From Corynebacterium glucuronolyticum (GTDB taxonomy: Bacteria > Actinomycetota > Actinomycetes > Mycobacteriales > Mycobacteriaceae), in NCBI GenBank assembly GCA_022772305.1, contig JALFAQ010000054.1, positions 43,432-107,431 of the forward strand: a stretch of DNA of 64,000 nucleotides. Direction: 5' to 3'. Positions 1-8,711 of the stretch are shown in pieces. Both the position numbers and the translations under genes were made by a program. Within the stretch, counting starts at the first letter, position 1, and every line of letters starts with the position of its first letter. Below the pieces are notes generated by a model. It was not told the DNA's origin, did not search any database, and saw only the letters and a list, made by a program, of their open reading frames with translations.

Positions 1-181
1 CGATGCTGAGAAGCTGGCTGAGAACTACGGCGCTCTCCTCGACGAGATCAACCGTCTGAAGCCGAGCTCCTCTAAGGGCATCTACGTCAAGAAGATCACC
101 GTTGCCGCCACCAATGGCCCTGGTATCCAGGTTGATCCCTCGGTGCAGAAGAACTTCGCTGAGGTTAAGACCGAGGTTTAA
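1..181 (+). CDS. rplA: 50S ribosomal protein L1, C-terminal part
   Basis: This is the end of an open frame that enters from the left edge and stops with TAA at 179-181. About 59 residues are visible, including [12 protein letters not shown] and GPGIQVDPS, typical of the L1 C-terminus. L1 binds 23S rRNA at the L1 stalk and, in many bacteria, represses its own operon. A strong terminator follows, so this is the last gene of its transcript. The following rplJ-rplL genes are separated from it by two unrelated genes, a split seen in corynebacteria. The 5' part lies outside the window. Confidence 0.93.
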   Translation, partial: DAEKLAENYGALLDEINRLKPSSSKGIYVKKITVAATNGPGIQVDPSVQKNFAEVKTEV

Positions 182-257
182 GACAAGGCTTAAAACGCCG
201 AGCCCACCGTAACCGGCCCACAAAACCGGTACGGGGGGCCGTCGACAAGCTACATAG

Positions 258-293
258 AGCTCACCTCCAGCGTGGAGGTGAGCTTTTTGTTTT
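258..293 (+). terminator. Rho-independent terminator after rplA
   Basis: A perfect 12-bp stem (258-269 with 273-284) closes a GCG loop and is followed by a T-rich tail at 284-295. It ends the rplA transcript before the gene at 350. Confidence 0.9.
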
Positions 294-349
294 TGCGGGA
301 TAAAATACTAGGTGGTAAGCGATAAATTCTCCAGTAACGAGGATCGTGA

Positions 350-1735
350 ATGACAAATTTTGAATATAAAGCCGAGGTGAACCCCTTCCTCGGTGCGCCT
401 GGTATGGCCTGCATGCATGGTGAAGCGCAGTCGTCGGACTGCTCGCCGGTGCCGGGCCCCGGGGCAGGTCCGTGGGATGTGACGCACATCGACATGGGTG
501 GTGCCTGCCCGACTATCATGGTGGGAACCGACGGTTTTGTGCAGGTGTTGGTGACGCAGCGGTTCGGTTCGAAGCTGACGTTCCTGCAGCCGAAGGTGGC
601 GATCCTTGATCCGGAGACCGGGAGCACCCTCGGTAGCCTCGAGGTCCCGAAGGGCGCTCTGCTGGGTGGCGTGTATGCCTACATTGACCACCAGGATCGG
701 ATGGTGTTTGTCGATGGTTCGAACACGCTGCTCCGCGTCGCGCACTCCGCGGACGGCACGCAGGTGTACGTGGACGAGCGCATTTCCCTTAACCGCTTCC
801 TGTCCCAGTATGCGGGCGACCAGGTTGTCGGTGTGGTCCCGGATTGGCAGGGGCGCGTGTGGGTGGCCTCCGCACACGGCGCGATCGGTGTGGTGGACAG
901 TAAGCGTCGGGAGATCCGGTCGATCTTCCTCAACAAGCACGTCGCGATCGGAAGCGAGACTCCCTTCGAGACCGTCGACAACTCCATCTCTGCCTGCCCG
1001 CGTGGCGTGTCTGTGGTGACATCGCACGCGATATACATGCTGGAGGCAGACGACAACGGCACCCCGCGCATCGTGTGGTACGCCGGCTACGACCGCGGGA
1101 CGGCCCGCAAGCCGGGGCAGCTGTCCTGGGGCTCGGGGGCGTCGCCGACGTTTTTCGGCCCGACAGGCTCGGACTACGTCATGCTCACGGATAACGCCGA
1201 TGAACAGGAGAATCTCCTGGTCTACGAGACGGAAACGGGCCACCTTGTCGGTCAGACGGGCGTCTTCGAGCCGGGCACGTCCGGCACGGAATGCTCGGCC
1301 ATCGGTGTCCACAACTCCATCGTCGTGGGCTCAACCTACGGCTACCCTTACCCCCGCTACCCCGAGGGGGCCGGCCCGTCTGTCCCCGCGAACGCCCTCT
1401 TCGCGCCCGGTCTCGAGCGCTACGATGTCACCCCCGGAGGCCTCACGCCCGTGTGGAAACGCGCGGATGTCTACTCTGCGGTTGTTCCCCGCTTGTCGAC
1501 GGCCGACGGATACATCTACGTCTGTGAGCGCCGGCGGTTTGGGCTGGTCAATGGCTCGGTCATTGCGGGTTCCATCATCGATATGGAAACCGGCGAGACG
1601 GTCTACACGCAGGACTTCCCAGGGCTCGTCACGGTCTTCGGCGTTGATACGCTGCAGATGGTGGGCACGATTGATAACAACGGCACGTGGTGGCAGGGCA
1701 CCATCGGTGGCATCTTCAAAATCACAAAGAAGTAG
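350..1735 (+). CDS. Hypothetical beta-propeller-like protein
   Basis: This 461-residue protein belongs to no family I can name with certainty. It has no signal peptide or membrane segment. Repeating units of the type D-P-E-T-G-S-T-L, D-S-K-R-R-E-I and D-M-E-T-G-E-T, spaced along the chain with many glycines and aromatic residues, suggest a PQQ-like or YVTN-like beta-propeller. The ATG at 350 follows a weak GAGGA at 338-342, and a -10-like TAAAAT lies at 301-306. The stop is 6 bp before the Tat-exported protein at 1742, so the two are probably co-transcribed. A cytoplasmic propeller paired with an exported partner is unusual. The propeller fold is inferred, not shown by a motif. Confidence 0.65.
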   Translation: MTNFEYKAEVNPFLGAPGMACMHGEAQSSDCSPVPGPGAGPWDVTHIDMGGACPTIMVGTDGFVQVLVTQRFGSKLTFLQPKVAILDPETGSTLGSLEVPKGALLGGVYAYIDHQDRMVFVDGSNTLLRVAHSADGTQVYVDERISLNRFLSQYAGDQVVGVVPDWQGRVWVASAHGAIGVVDSKRREIRSIFLNKHVAIGSETPFETVDNSISACPRGVSVVTSHAIYMLEADDNGTPRIVWYAGYDRGTARKPGQLSWGSGASPTFFGPTGSDYVMLTDNADEQENLLVYETETGHLVGQTGVFEPGTSGTECSAIGVHNSIVVGSTYGYPYPRYPEGAGPSVPANALFAPGLERYDVTPGGLTPVWKRADVYSAVVPRLSTADGYIYVCERRRFGLVNGSVIAGSIIDMETGETVYTQDFPGLVTVFGVDTLQMVGTIDNNGTWWQGTIGGIFKITKK

Positions 1736-1741
1736 GTAGTC

Positions 1742-2281
1742 ATGACTCTTTCTCTTTCCCGTCGCGCGTTCCTCGCCGGCTCGGCCACCGTGGCTGCCGC
1801 CGCGTCGCTGCCGGCTGTGTCCCTCGCACAGGAGTCCCCGGGCATCTCGTTCACGGTCGGTTCGGTCGTCGCCGACGGCCAGGCGCTCGCCCTCCCCATC
1901 GCCGTGACACTCAACCTCGACACGGACCTCCCCGCCGGCACCGCGCTCACACTCTTCGTCCGCGCGCTGGACGTTTCCGGTCTGGTCGCCGGCCCCTCGT
2001 CTATCGCTCCTCGCTTGTCGACGCTCAGCCCTACCGCCGAAAACGCAGGCGAATATTCCTTCGCCCTCCCTGAGGACATCCCTGCCCACACGCCTGTTTC
2101 CTTAGAGTTGTTGTGGAAGACTGGCCTTTCCAACTTCCGTGCCGTTCCGCGCACCCAGGTGCTGGCAGCGGTGGTGCTTCCCGGCGAGTCCTACCGTGAG
2201 GTACAGTCCGAGGAATTCATCTGCGAGGGCGCCCCGGTTGGTCCCATCTTGTCGACGGGTTCGTCCCTGTTGTCCAGCTAA
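1742..2281 (+). CDS. Tat-exported hypothetical protein
   Basis: The 179-residue protein starts with a twin-arginine signal, S-R-R-A-F-L at about residues 6-11. An Ala-rich hydrophobic stretch and a probable cleavage site near VSLAQ (about residues 27-31) follow. The mature part of about 150 residues is rich in beta-type sequence (GSVVADGQALALPIAVTLN) and resembles a small immunoglobulin-like domain. I recognise no catalytic motif. Export in folded form through Tat is a known property of such signals. It forms a two-gene unit with the preceding gene, starting 6 bp after its stop. No hairpin terminator is obvious before the L10 leader. Confidence 0.7.
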   Translation: MTLSLSRRAFLAGSATVAAAASLPAVSLAQESPGISFTVGSVVADGQALALPIAVTLNLDTDLPAGTALTLFVRALDVSGLVAGPSSIAPRLSTLSPTAENAGEYSFALPEDIPAHTPVSLELLWKTGLSNFRAVPRTQVLAAVVLPGESYREVQSEEFICEGAPVGPILSTGSSLLSS

Positions 2282-2329
2282 TTTGCAATACTCCTGCGGC
2301 GGCTGTATGGTCTATCCACGAAGTTTGTA

Positions 2330-2550
2330 AGAGAGCGTGTCACATGTTCTCGGTTCAAGTTTCACCGTAGACCGTCGGTCAGCCGAAAGGCTCGAAGGTT
2401 TCCTCATAAAACAGGAAACGGCCCACGCAGGAGTCACTTGCAACACCTTCCAATGTTTTGAATTGGTTTGTGCCCTGTGCTCTTGCACGGGGCATTATTT
2501 GTGCCCTGTGACGGACAAATGTTTTAGAAACCGTTTAATGGAAGGAGGCG
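2330..2550 (+). promoter_or_regulatory. Ribosomal protein L10 leader (autoregulatory mRNA)
   Basis: The 274 bases before rplJ hold a structured leader of the kind to which L10, or the L10-(L12)4 complex, binds to repress the rplJL operon. I see the CGCAGGAGT segment (about 2427-2435) typical of L10 leaders. A hairpin follows at 2471-2494, with TGCCC pairing GGGCA, then ATTATTT, which can act as an attenuator. Boundaries are approximate. The upstream in-frame ATG-like starts of a longer open frame are part of this leader and not of the protein. Confidence 0.65.
2471..2500 (+). terminator. Attenuator-like hairpin in the L10 leader
   Basis: TGCCC at 2471-2475 pairs with GGGCA at 2490-2494, extended by a TGT/ACG wobble stem, and is followed by ATTATTT. 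Its place 55 bp before rplJ fits leader attenuation. It is weaker than the operon-end terminators in this window. Confidence 0.45.
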
Positions 2551-2555
2551 AGGAA

Positions 2556-3065
2556 ATGGCAAACCCGAAGAATACTGCGGAGCTGGCCAAGCTCAAGGAG
2601 TACTTTGACGAGGCTGATTCTCTGGTACTCACCGAGTACCGTGGTCTGACTGTTCAGCAGATCACTGATTTCCGCACTGATCTCGGTAAAGACGTGAAGT
2701 ACCACGTCGCCAAGAACACCCTCATCAAGCGAGCCGCAGCTGAGGCTGGCATTGAGGGCCTTGATGATCTCCTCACCGGTCCTACCGCTGTCGCCTTTAT
2801 TAAGGGCGAGGCAGTGGATGCTGCCAAGGCCATGAAGAAGTTCGGCTCCAGCAATGAGAAGTTCATTGTGAAGGGCGGATACATGGACGGTGCTCCTCTG
2901 GACGCCGACCAGGTCAAGGCACTTGCAGACCTCGACGACCGCGAGACCACGCTGGCCAAGCTGGCTGGCGCCCTGAAGGGCAAGATGACGCAGGTTGCTG
3001 GCCTGTTCTCTGCTCCTGCATCTCAGGTCGCACGTCTTTCCGCTGCACTGCAGGAAAAGAAGTAA
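2556..3065 (+). CDS. rplJ: 50S ribosomal protein L10
   Basis: L10 forms the base of the ribosomal stalk and carries L7/L12 dimers. The 169-residue product starts MANPKNTAELAKLKEYF and shows the L10 pattern V-L-T-E-Y-R-G-L-T, K-N-T-L-I-K-R-A and L-T-G-P-T-A-V-A-F. I chose the ATG at 2556 because GGAGG lies 8-12 bases upstream and the family begins here. The longer open frame from 2337 runs through the leader RNA. rplL follows after a 90-bp gap, and the pair forms the usual rplJL unit. Confidence 0.96.
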   Translation: MANPKNTAELAKLKEYFDEADSLVLTEYRGLTVQQITDFRTDLGKDVKYHVAKNTLIKRAAAEAGIEGLDDLLTGPTAVAFIKGEAVDAAKAMKKFGSSNEKFIVKGGYMDGAPLDADQVKALADLDDRETTLAKLAGALKGKMTQVAGLFSAPASQVARLSAALQEKK

Positions 3066-3155
3066 GTCTTCCTTTCCGCCAGGATCGATAATTTCATCAC
3101 CATTTACCTCCCCGGGCATGTGCTCGGAAACACAAACTGAAAGGACTTGACCGTT

Positions 3156-3542
3156 ATGGCTAAGTACACCAACGAAGAGCTCATCGAAGCTTTCAAGGAA
3201 ATGACCCTCATCGAGCTCTCTGAGTTCACCAAGCTGTTCGAAGAGACCTTCGACGTTACCGCTGCTGCTCCGGTTGCCGTTGCTGCTGCAGGTGCCGCTG
3301 GCGGCGAGGCTGCTGCTGAGGAAGAGAAGACCGAGTTCGACGTCGTGCTCGAGGATGCCGGCGCCAAGAAGATCGGCGTGATCAAGGCTGTCCGCGAGAT
3401 CGTCTCCGGCCTGGGCCTGAAGGAAGCCAAGGAGCTCGTTGAGGCTGCTCCGAAGGCTATCCTCGAGGGCGCTTCCAAGGAGGACGCTGAGGCTGCTAAG
3501 ACCAAGCTCGAAGAGGCTGGCGCTTCCGTTTCCCTCAAGTAG
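3156..3542 (+). CDS. rplL: 50S ribosomal protein L7/L12
   Basis: The 128-residue acidic stalk protein recruits translation GTPases such as EF-G and EF-Tu. The N-terminal dimerisation part ([18 protein letters not shown]) is followed by an Ala/Gly hinge (about residues 35-55). The conserved C-terminal domain has [21 protein letters not shown] and P-K-A-I-L-E-G. The ATG at 3156 fits the family start. An in-frame TTG three codons upstream is less likely. A strong terminator follows. Confidence 0.96.
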   Translation: MAKYTNEELIEAFKEMTLIELSEFTKLFEETFDVTAAAPVAVAAAGAAGGEAAAEEEKTEFDVVLEDAGAKKIGVIKAVREIVSGLGLKEAKELVEAAPKAILEGASKEDAEAAKTKLEEAGASVSLK

Positions 3543-3561
3543 TCTTCACAGACATACTTCA

Positions 3562-3600
3562 TCCCCCCGCCCGGATTTCTTTCCGGCCGGGGGGATTTTT
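3562..3600 (+). terminator. Rho-independent terminator after rplL
   Basis: ATCCCCCCGCCCGG pairs with CCGGCCGGGGGGAT around a short T-rich loop and is followed by TTTTT at 3596-3600. It ends the rplJL transcript and lies directly before a repeat array. Confidence 0.9.
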
Positions 3601-3620
3601 GCATGCCCAGCTTTCCTTTC

Positions 3621-3960
3621 GCGGCCCAGCAGGTTCTGATTTCCGCCCAGCGCATTCCGCTTGGGCCACTTTGTGTACGGTTATCATCCCGTTTGCGGCC
3701 CGTCCCTGTTTGAATCTCGTGTGGCTTGTACCCGATGGGCTGCGTTGTGGTTTGTGTGCACGCAACGTGGCCCAGCTGTCGGTGTAGTCCATGTGGCTTC
3801 CGTCCCTTGGGCCGCGTTGCGTACGACCCTTATCCCGTTTGCGGCCCGTCCTTGTTTGAATCTCATGTGGCTTGTACCCGATGGGCCGCGTTGTGGTTCT
3901 TCCGCACCCAATGCGGCCCAGCCCCGCCGGAAGCTCAAGGGCCTTCAACTGGCTGGGCCG
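3621..3960. repeat. Phased GCGGCCC/GGGCCRC repeat array A
   Basis: No convincing gene lies between the rplL terminator and 4014. The region holds ten heptamer sites in alternating orientation: GCGGCCC-type at 3621, 3695, 3767, 3841 and 3913, and GGGCCRC-type at 3663, 3737, 3809, 3883 and 3955. Every reverse-to-forward step is 42 bp. Forward-to-reverse steps are 32, 30, 32 and 30 bp. A 63-bp stretch at 3689-3751 recurs at 3835-3897 with three differences, so part of the array was duplicated. Some sites are degenerate (GTGGCCC, GGGCTGC). Open frames across the array are GC-rich shadows. Confidence 0.85.
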
Positions 3961-4013
3961 TGAAAGAGACGCAGGTTCATGGATTCAACCTTTCTCGATG
4001 TACAGTAGGTGCC

Positions 4014-4931
4014 ATGCTTCCACGTTCTCGCGTTATATCCGCTCTGCTTATCGGTTTGGGTTTGGCTCTGCTGGTGTGGGGCCTTGTTACGCCTAGGTTC
4101 ACACAGGTGGGGGAGAACGTCCCCGTGGCGCACGGCGAGCTGACGTATACGCTGCGCGATGAGAACGCGATGAGTTTGGCGCCGGCGGAGATGGCGACGA
4201 AGATCGAGCCGGTGGAAGAGCAGCTGCATGTCGTGTACACCTCGCCGATCACGAATGAGGAGGCGACGGTCCGCGTTGGTCTGTCTGCGCGGCGGACGGA
4301 GCGGGCGACGGATCTGGAAGGCCTGCTCAAAGCGGAGGTCTATAGCTACAGGTTCGACCGCATGACGGGGGAGTCCATGACACCGGCAACAGTGTCCGAG
4401 CAGCTTGCGAGCCCTGTGGCCACCGTCGATGTGGATGGGCTGTGGTTCGCTTTCCCGCCGAATGCTGACGCAGACGAGTATCCGCTTTTCGACGCCACCC
4501 TCCGGGCCTCCCGACCTGCAGTAAAGGAGTCGACGGAAGAGGTTGACGGCCGTGAGGTTGTTACCTACAAGCAGGAATTTGCGCCGGAAGCGGTGGGGGA
4601 GACTGAGGATTCCTTGCCAGTGTTGTACCATGGCGCCAAGCGCGAAATAGTCGTCGACAAGGCCACCGGAATCGTCGTCGACATGACAGCCAAGATTGAG
4701 GATTACTACCTCACGGACGGCGAGCGCCAAGATGTCCTTCTCTTTGAGGGCGGGCTCGACCCGGAAGAATCGGCAGAGTTGCGTGCTATCGCCAGTGATG
4801 TGGCGGATCCATCGGCATGGCGGACGGCGAACTGGGTGGCAGCAGGTCTCGGAGGAGTACTTGCTTTGCTGGGTGTGCTGGGAGTTTTCGGAGTATTTGA
4901 CAAACGTCGAAAAGAGCACTTTACAAATTAG
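4014..4931 (+). CDS. DUF3068 (porin PorA-family) membrane protein
   Basis: The 305-residue protein has an N-terminal membrane segment (about residues 5-25, ALLIGLGLALLVWG). A large extracytoplasmic domain and a second membrane segment near residues 270-295 (AAGLGGVLALLGVLGVFG) follow, then a short basic tail. This two-anchor layout, and the D-Y-Y-L-T-D-G-E-R stretch late in the domain, match the actinobacterial DUF3068 family, whose role is not established. A DUF3068 gene before rpoB is found in corynebacteria. The ATG at 4014 was chosen because upstream in-frame codons lie in the repeat array. No strong ribosome-binding site is visible, so a leaderless message is possible. Confidence 0.72.
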   Translation: MLPRSRVISALLIGLGLALLVWGLVTPRFTQVGENVPVAHGELTYTLRDENAMSLAPAEMATKIEPVEEQLHVVYTSPITNEEATVRVGLSARRTERATDLEGLLKAEVYSYRFDRMTGESMTPATVSEQLASPVATVDVDGLWFAFPPNADADEYPLFDATLRASRPAVKESTEEVDGREVVTYKQEFAPEAVGETEDSLPVLYHGAKREIVVDKATGIVVDMTAKIEDYYLTDGERQDVLLFEGGLDPEESAELRAIASDVADPSAWRTANWVAAGLGGVLALLGVLGVFGVFDKRRKEHFTN

Positions 4932-5146
4932 TCGGCATGGGCTATGGTGATTTGTTGCGCTAGATTCGGTGGCCGATGTTTTGAAGGCCTTGATCAGAGG
5001 ATGGCGAAAGCCGGAATTTGACAAGGTCATTCAGTGCTATCTGGGCACCGAAACCTATAGCAGACCGAAAGCTTTACAAAACCAAGCGGTCAGGTGCTCA
5101 AATAGTGGGGTGCTTCTGACCGCGCGAGGTGCTGGAAGGATGCATC

Positions 5147-8100
5147 TTGGCAGTCTCCCGCCAGACCAATATCAACGTTAAGAACCCTGGAGCTCCTAAG
5201 CGATACTCGTTCGCGAAGATCAAGGAGCCCATTGGGCTACCTGGATTACTAGACCTACAGCTGAATTCCTTTGCTTGGCTCGTTGGCACGCCTGAGTGGC
5301 GTGAGCAGCAGAAGGCTGAGAAGGGCGAGGATTACAAGGTAACGAGTGGCCTTGAAGATATCCTCGAGGAGCTTTCTCCTATTCAGGACTTCTCTGGCAA
5401 CATGAGCCTGTCCCTCTCGGAGCCGTACTTCGAGCAGGTAAAGGCAAGTGTTGATGAGTGCAAAGAGAAGGACATCAACTACTCTGCGCCGCTGTACGTG
5501 ACGGCCGAGTTTGAGAACAAGGACACCGGCGAAATTAAGTCGCAGACGGTGTTCATCGGCGATTTCCCGATGATGACCCCGAAGGGCACCTTTATTGTCA
5601 ACGGCACCGAGCGTGTTGTTGTTTCTCAGCTTGTTCGTTCCCCGGGCGTGTACTTCGATGAGACTCTGGATAAGTCCACGGAGCGCCCGCTGCACGCTGT
5701 GAAGGTTATCCCTTCGCGCGGTGCATGGTTGGAAATCGACGTCGATAAGAAGGACACCGTTGGTGTTCGTATCGACCGCAAGCGTCGCCAGCCGGTGACT
5801 CTCCTCCTCAAGGCCCTGGGATGGACCGAGGAGCAGATCCGTGAGCGCTTCGGTTTCTCCGAGATTATGATGTCCACGCTGGAAAACGACGGCGCAGCCT
5901 CCGAGGATGAGGCTCTGCTCGAGATTTACCGCAAGCAGCGCCCGGGTGAGCAGCCCACGCGTGACCTTGCGCAGGCTCTGCTGGAGAACAGCTTCTTTAA
6001 GCCCAAGCGTTATGACCTGGCCAAAGTGGGCCGTTACAAGGTCAACCGCAAGCTGGGACTCGGTGGCGACGACGACGGCGTGAAGACGCTGACCGAGGAA
6101 GATATCGCTACCACCATTGAGTACCTCGTGCGCCTGCACGCCGGTGAGCGGACGATGACGTCCCCGGACGGCGTGGAGATTCCGCTCGAGACGGATGATA
6201 TTGACCACTTCGGTAACCGTCGCCTGCGTACCGTAGGCGAGCTGATCCAGAACCAGGTGCGCGTTGGTCTGGCGCGCATGGAGCGTGTGGTGCGCGAGCG
6301 CATGACCACGCAGGATGCAGAGTCGATCACGCCGACGAGCCTGATCAACGTGCGTCCCGTGAGTGCAGCTATCCGCGAATTCTTCGGAACAAGCCAGCTC
6401 TCCCAGTTCATGGACCAGAACAACTCTCTGTCCGGCCTGACGCACAAGCGTCGCCTGTCGGCTCTTGGCCCTGGCGGCCTGTCGCGTGAGCGCGCTGGCA
6501 TTGAGGTTCGTGACGTGCACCCGTCCCACTACGGTCGCATGTGCCCCATTGAGACCCCTGAGGGGCCGAACATTGGCCTCATCGGTTCGCTGGCTTCCTA
6601 CGCCCGCGTTAACCCGTTCGGCTTCATCGAGACGCCGTACCAGAAGGTGGAAAACGGCAAGATCATCGATCAAGTCGATTACCTCACTGCTGATGAGGAA
6701 GACCGTTACGTCATCGGCCAGGCTGATACCGAGCACGATGAGAACGGCGTTATTACCCAGCAGCGCAATGAGGTTCGTCTGAAGGACGGCGCCATTGAGG
6801 TTGTTGGCCCGGAGTCCATCGAGTACATCGATGTGTCCCCGCGCCAGATCGTGTCCGTTGCTACGGCCATGATTCCGTTCCTCGAGCACGACGATGCTAA
6901 CCGTGCCCTCATGGGTGCGAACATGCAGCGCCAGGCTGTGCCGCTGATCCGTTCCCAGTCGCCGTACGTTGGCACGGGCATGGAGGCCCCGGCTGCATAC
7001 GATGCTGGCGACCTGGTCATCAACGAGCACGCCGGTGTGGTTGAGAACGTGTGCGCTGACTTCATCACCGTGATGAGCGATGAGGGCAAGCGTGACACCT
7101 ACATGCTGCGCAAGTTCGAGCGCACGAACCAGAACACGTGCTACAACCAGAAGCCGCTGGTAGACATCGGAGACCGTGTGGAAAAGGGCCAGGTTATGGC
7201 CGACGGCCCGGGTACTCACGATGGCGAGATGTCCCTTGGTGTGAACCTCCTCGTGGCGTTTATGCCATGGGAAGGCCACAACTACGAGGACGCCATCATC
7301 CTGAACCAGCGTGTGGTGGAGGAGGACATCCTCACCTCGATCCACATCGAGGAGCATGAGATTGATGCCCGTGACACCAAGCTTGGTGCCGAAGAAATCA
7401 CCCGCGAGATCCCGAACGTGTCTGAGGACGTGCTCAAGGACCTCGACGAGCGAGGCATCGTCCGCATTGGTGCTGACGTCCGCGACGGCGACATTCTCGT
7501 CGGTAAGGTCACCCCGAAGGGCGAGACCGAGCTGACCCCTGAGGAGCGCCTGCTCCGCGCCATCTTCGGTGAGAAGGCTCGCGAGGTTCGCGATACCTCC
7601 CTGAAGGTTCCGCACGGTGAGACCGGCAAGGTAATCGGCGTTTCCCGCTTCTCCCGTGACGAGGGCGACGAGCTTCCTCCGGGAGTCAACGAGATGATCC
7701 GCATCCACGTTGCTCAGAAGCGCAAGATTCAGGACGGCGATAAGCTCGCTGGCCGCCACGGCAACAAGGGTGTTGTGGGCAAGATCCTCCCGCAGGAGGA
7801 TATGCCGTTCATGGAGGATGGCACCCCGATCGACATCATCCTGAACACGCACGGCGTTCCGCGTCGTATGAACATCGGTCAGGTGCTCGAGGTTCACCTC
7901 GGCTGGCTGGCGAAGGCTGGTTGGGCCATCGAAGGCGATCCTGACTGGGCCAAGCGCATCCCCGAGGAGCTGCGCAACGTCCCGGCTGATTCGCTGGTGG
8001 CAACGCCGGTGTTCGACGGTGCGACCAACGAGGAGATCGAGGGTCTGCTCGGCTCCACGTTGCCCGACCGCGATGGCAACCGGTTGGTTGATAAGTTCGG

Positions 8101-8614
8101 TAAGGCAACGCTTTTCGACGGTCGGTCCGGCGAGCCCTTCAAGTACCCGGTCTGTGTGGGTGAGAAGTACATGCTCAAGCTGCACCACCTCGTGGACGAG
8201 AAGATCCACGCCCGCTCGACTGGTCCGTACTCCATGATTACCCAGCAGCCGCTGGGTGGTAAGGCTCAGTTCGGTGGCCAGCGCTTCGGTGAGATGGAGG
8301 TGTGGGCCATGCAGGCATACGGCGCGGCTTACACCCTGCAGGAACTCCTGACCATCAAGTCCGACGATGTTAACGGCCGTGTTCGGGTGTACGAAGCGAT
8401 CGTGAAGGGTGACAACATCCCCGATCCTGGTATCCCGGAATCCTTCAAGGTGCTGCTGAAGGAGCTGCAGTCCCTGTGCCTCAACGTGGAGGTTCTGTCC
8501 GCTGACGGAACGCCTGTTGAGATCAGCGGTGCAGATGACGACGAGTTCGAATCGGCTAGTGCGTCCCTGGGCATAAACCTGTCCCGTGACGAGCGCGCAG
8601 ACGATATCGCATAG
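5147..8614 (+). CDS. rpoB: RNA polymerase beta subunit
   Basis: This is the beta subunit of RNA polymerase, about 1155 residues. The rifampicin-binding segment around residues 414-446 keeps the sensitive-type residues: [11 protein letters not shown], then [11 protein letters not shown]. Other landmarks are [40 protein letters not shown] and the C-terminal [19 protein letters not shown] favour the TTG at 5147. It has GGAAGGA 7 bases upstream (5133-5139), and TTGGCAG-TCCCGCCAG matches the mycobacterial TTG start. A GTG at 5129 would add six residues, as in some corynebacterial annotations, but has no ribosome-binding site. rpoC follows after 97 bp. Confidence 0.97.
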   Translation: MAVSRQTNINVKNPGAPKRYSFAKIKEPIGLPGLLDLQLNSFAWLVGTPEWREQQKAEKGEDYKVTSGLEDILEELSPIQDFSGNMSLSLSEPYFEQVKASVDECKEKDINYSAPLYVTAEFENKDTGEIKSQTVFIGDFPMMTPKGTFIVNGTERVVVSQLVRSPGVYFDETLDKSTERPLHAVKVIPSRGAWLEIDVDKKDTVGVRIDRKRRQPVTLLLKALGWTEEQIRERFGFSEIMMSTLENDGAASEDEALLEIYRKQRPGEQPTRDLAQALLENSFFKPKRYDLAKVGRYKVNRKLGLGGDDDGVKTLTEEDIATTIEYLVRLHAGERTMTSPDGVEIPLETDDIDHFGNRRLRTVGELIQNQVRVGLARMERVVRERMTTQDAESITPTSLINVRPVSAAIREFFGTSQLSQFMDQNNSLSGLTHKRRLSALGPGGLSRERAGIEVRDVHPSHYGRMCPIETPEGPNIGLIGSLASYARVNPFGFIETPYQKVENGKIIDQVDYLTADEEDRYVIGQADTEHDENGVITQQRNEVRLKDGAIEVVGPESIEYIDVSPRQIVSVATAMIPFLEHDDANRALMGANMQRQAVPLIRSQSPYVGTGMEAPAAYDAGDLVINEHAGVVENVCADFITVMSDEGKRDTYMLRKFERTNQNTCYNQKPLVDIGDRVEKGQVMADGPGTHDGEMSLGVNLLVAFMPWEGHNYEDAIILNQRVVEEDILTSIHIEEHEIDARDTKLGAEEITREIPNVSEDVLKDLDERGIVRIGADVRDGDILVGKVTPKGETELTPEERLLRAIFGEKAREVRDTSLKVPHGETGKVIGVSRFSRDEGDELPPGVNEMIRIHVAQKRKIQDGDKLAGRHGNKGVVGKILPQEDMPFMEDGTPIDIILNTHGVPRRMNIGQVLEVHLGWLAKAGWAIEGDPDWAKRIPEELRNVPADSLVATPVFDGATNEEIEGLLGSTLPDRDGNRLVDKFGKATLFDGRSGEPFKYPVCVGEKYMLKLHHLVDEKIHARSTGPYSMITQQPLGGKAQFGGQRFGEMEVWAMQAYGAAYTLQELLTIKSDDVNGRVRVYEAIVKGDNIPDPGIPESFKVLLKELQSLCLNVEVLSADGTPVEISGADDDEFESASASLGINLSRDERADDIA

Positions 8615-8618
8615 CAGG

Positions 8619-8639
8619 TAGGCGGGTAGAACCCGCCTG
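8619..8639 (+). other. Hairpin between rpoB and rpoC
   Basis: A perfect 8-bp stem (AGGCGGGT at 8620-8627 with ACCCGCCT at 8631-8638) closes a three-base loop. There is no T-run, so it is not a terminator. It could stabilise rpoB mRNA or be a processing site. Confidence 0.5.
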
Positions 8640-8711
8640 CATTCGAACCGAAAATTACTCTTAAAAAGACGAAAAGCCTCGTGTGAAAGACACGAGTGAA
8701 AGGTTTTAACT

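Noticed and set aside
2337..2555. Upstream extension of L10 by 73 residues
   Set aside because: It covers the L10 leader and is not conserved; GGAGG before ATG 2556 settles the start.
3726..3963. Open frames inside repeat array A
   Set aside because: They cover the repeats in several frames with no ribosome-binding site and no protein features. Frames in the other arrays were rejected for the same reason.
8619..8639. Terminator between rpoB and rpoC
   Set aside because: The hairpin has no T-run and both genes must be expressed together.
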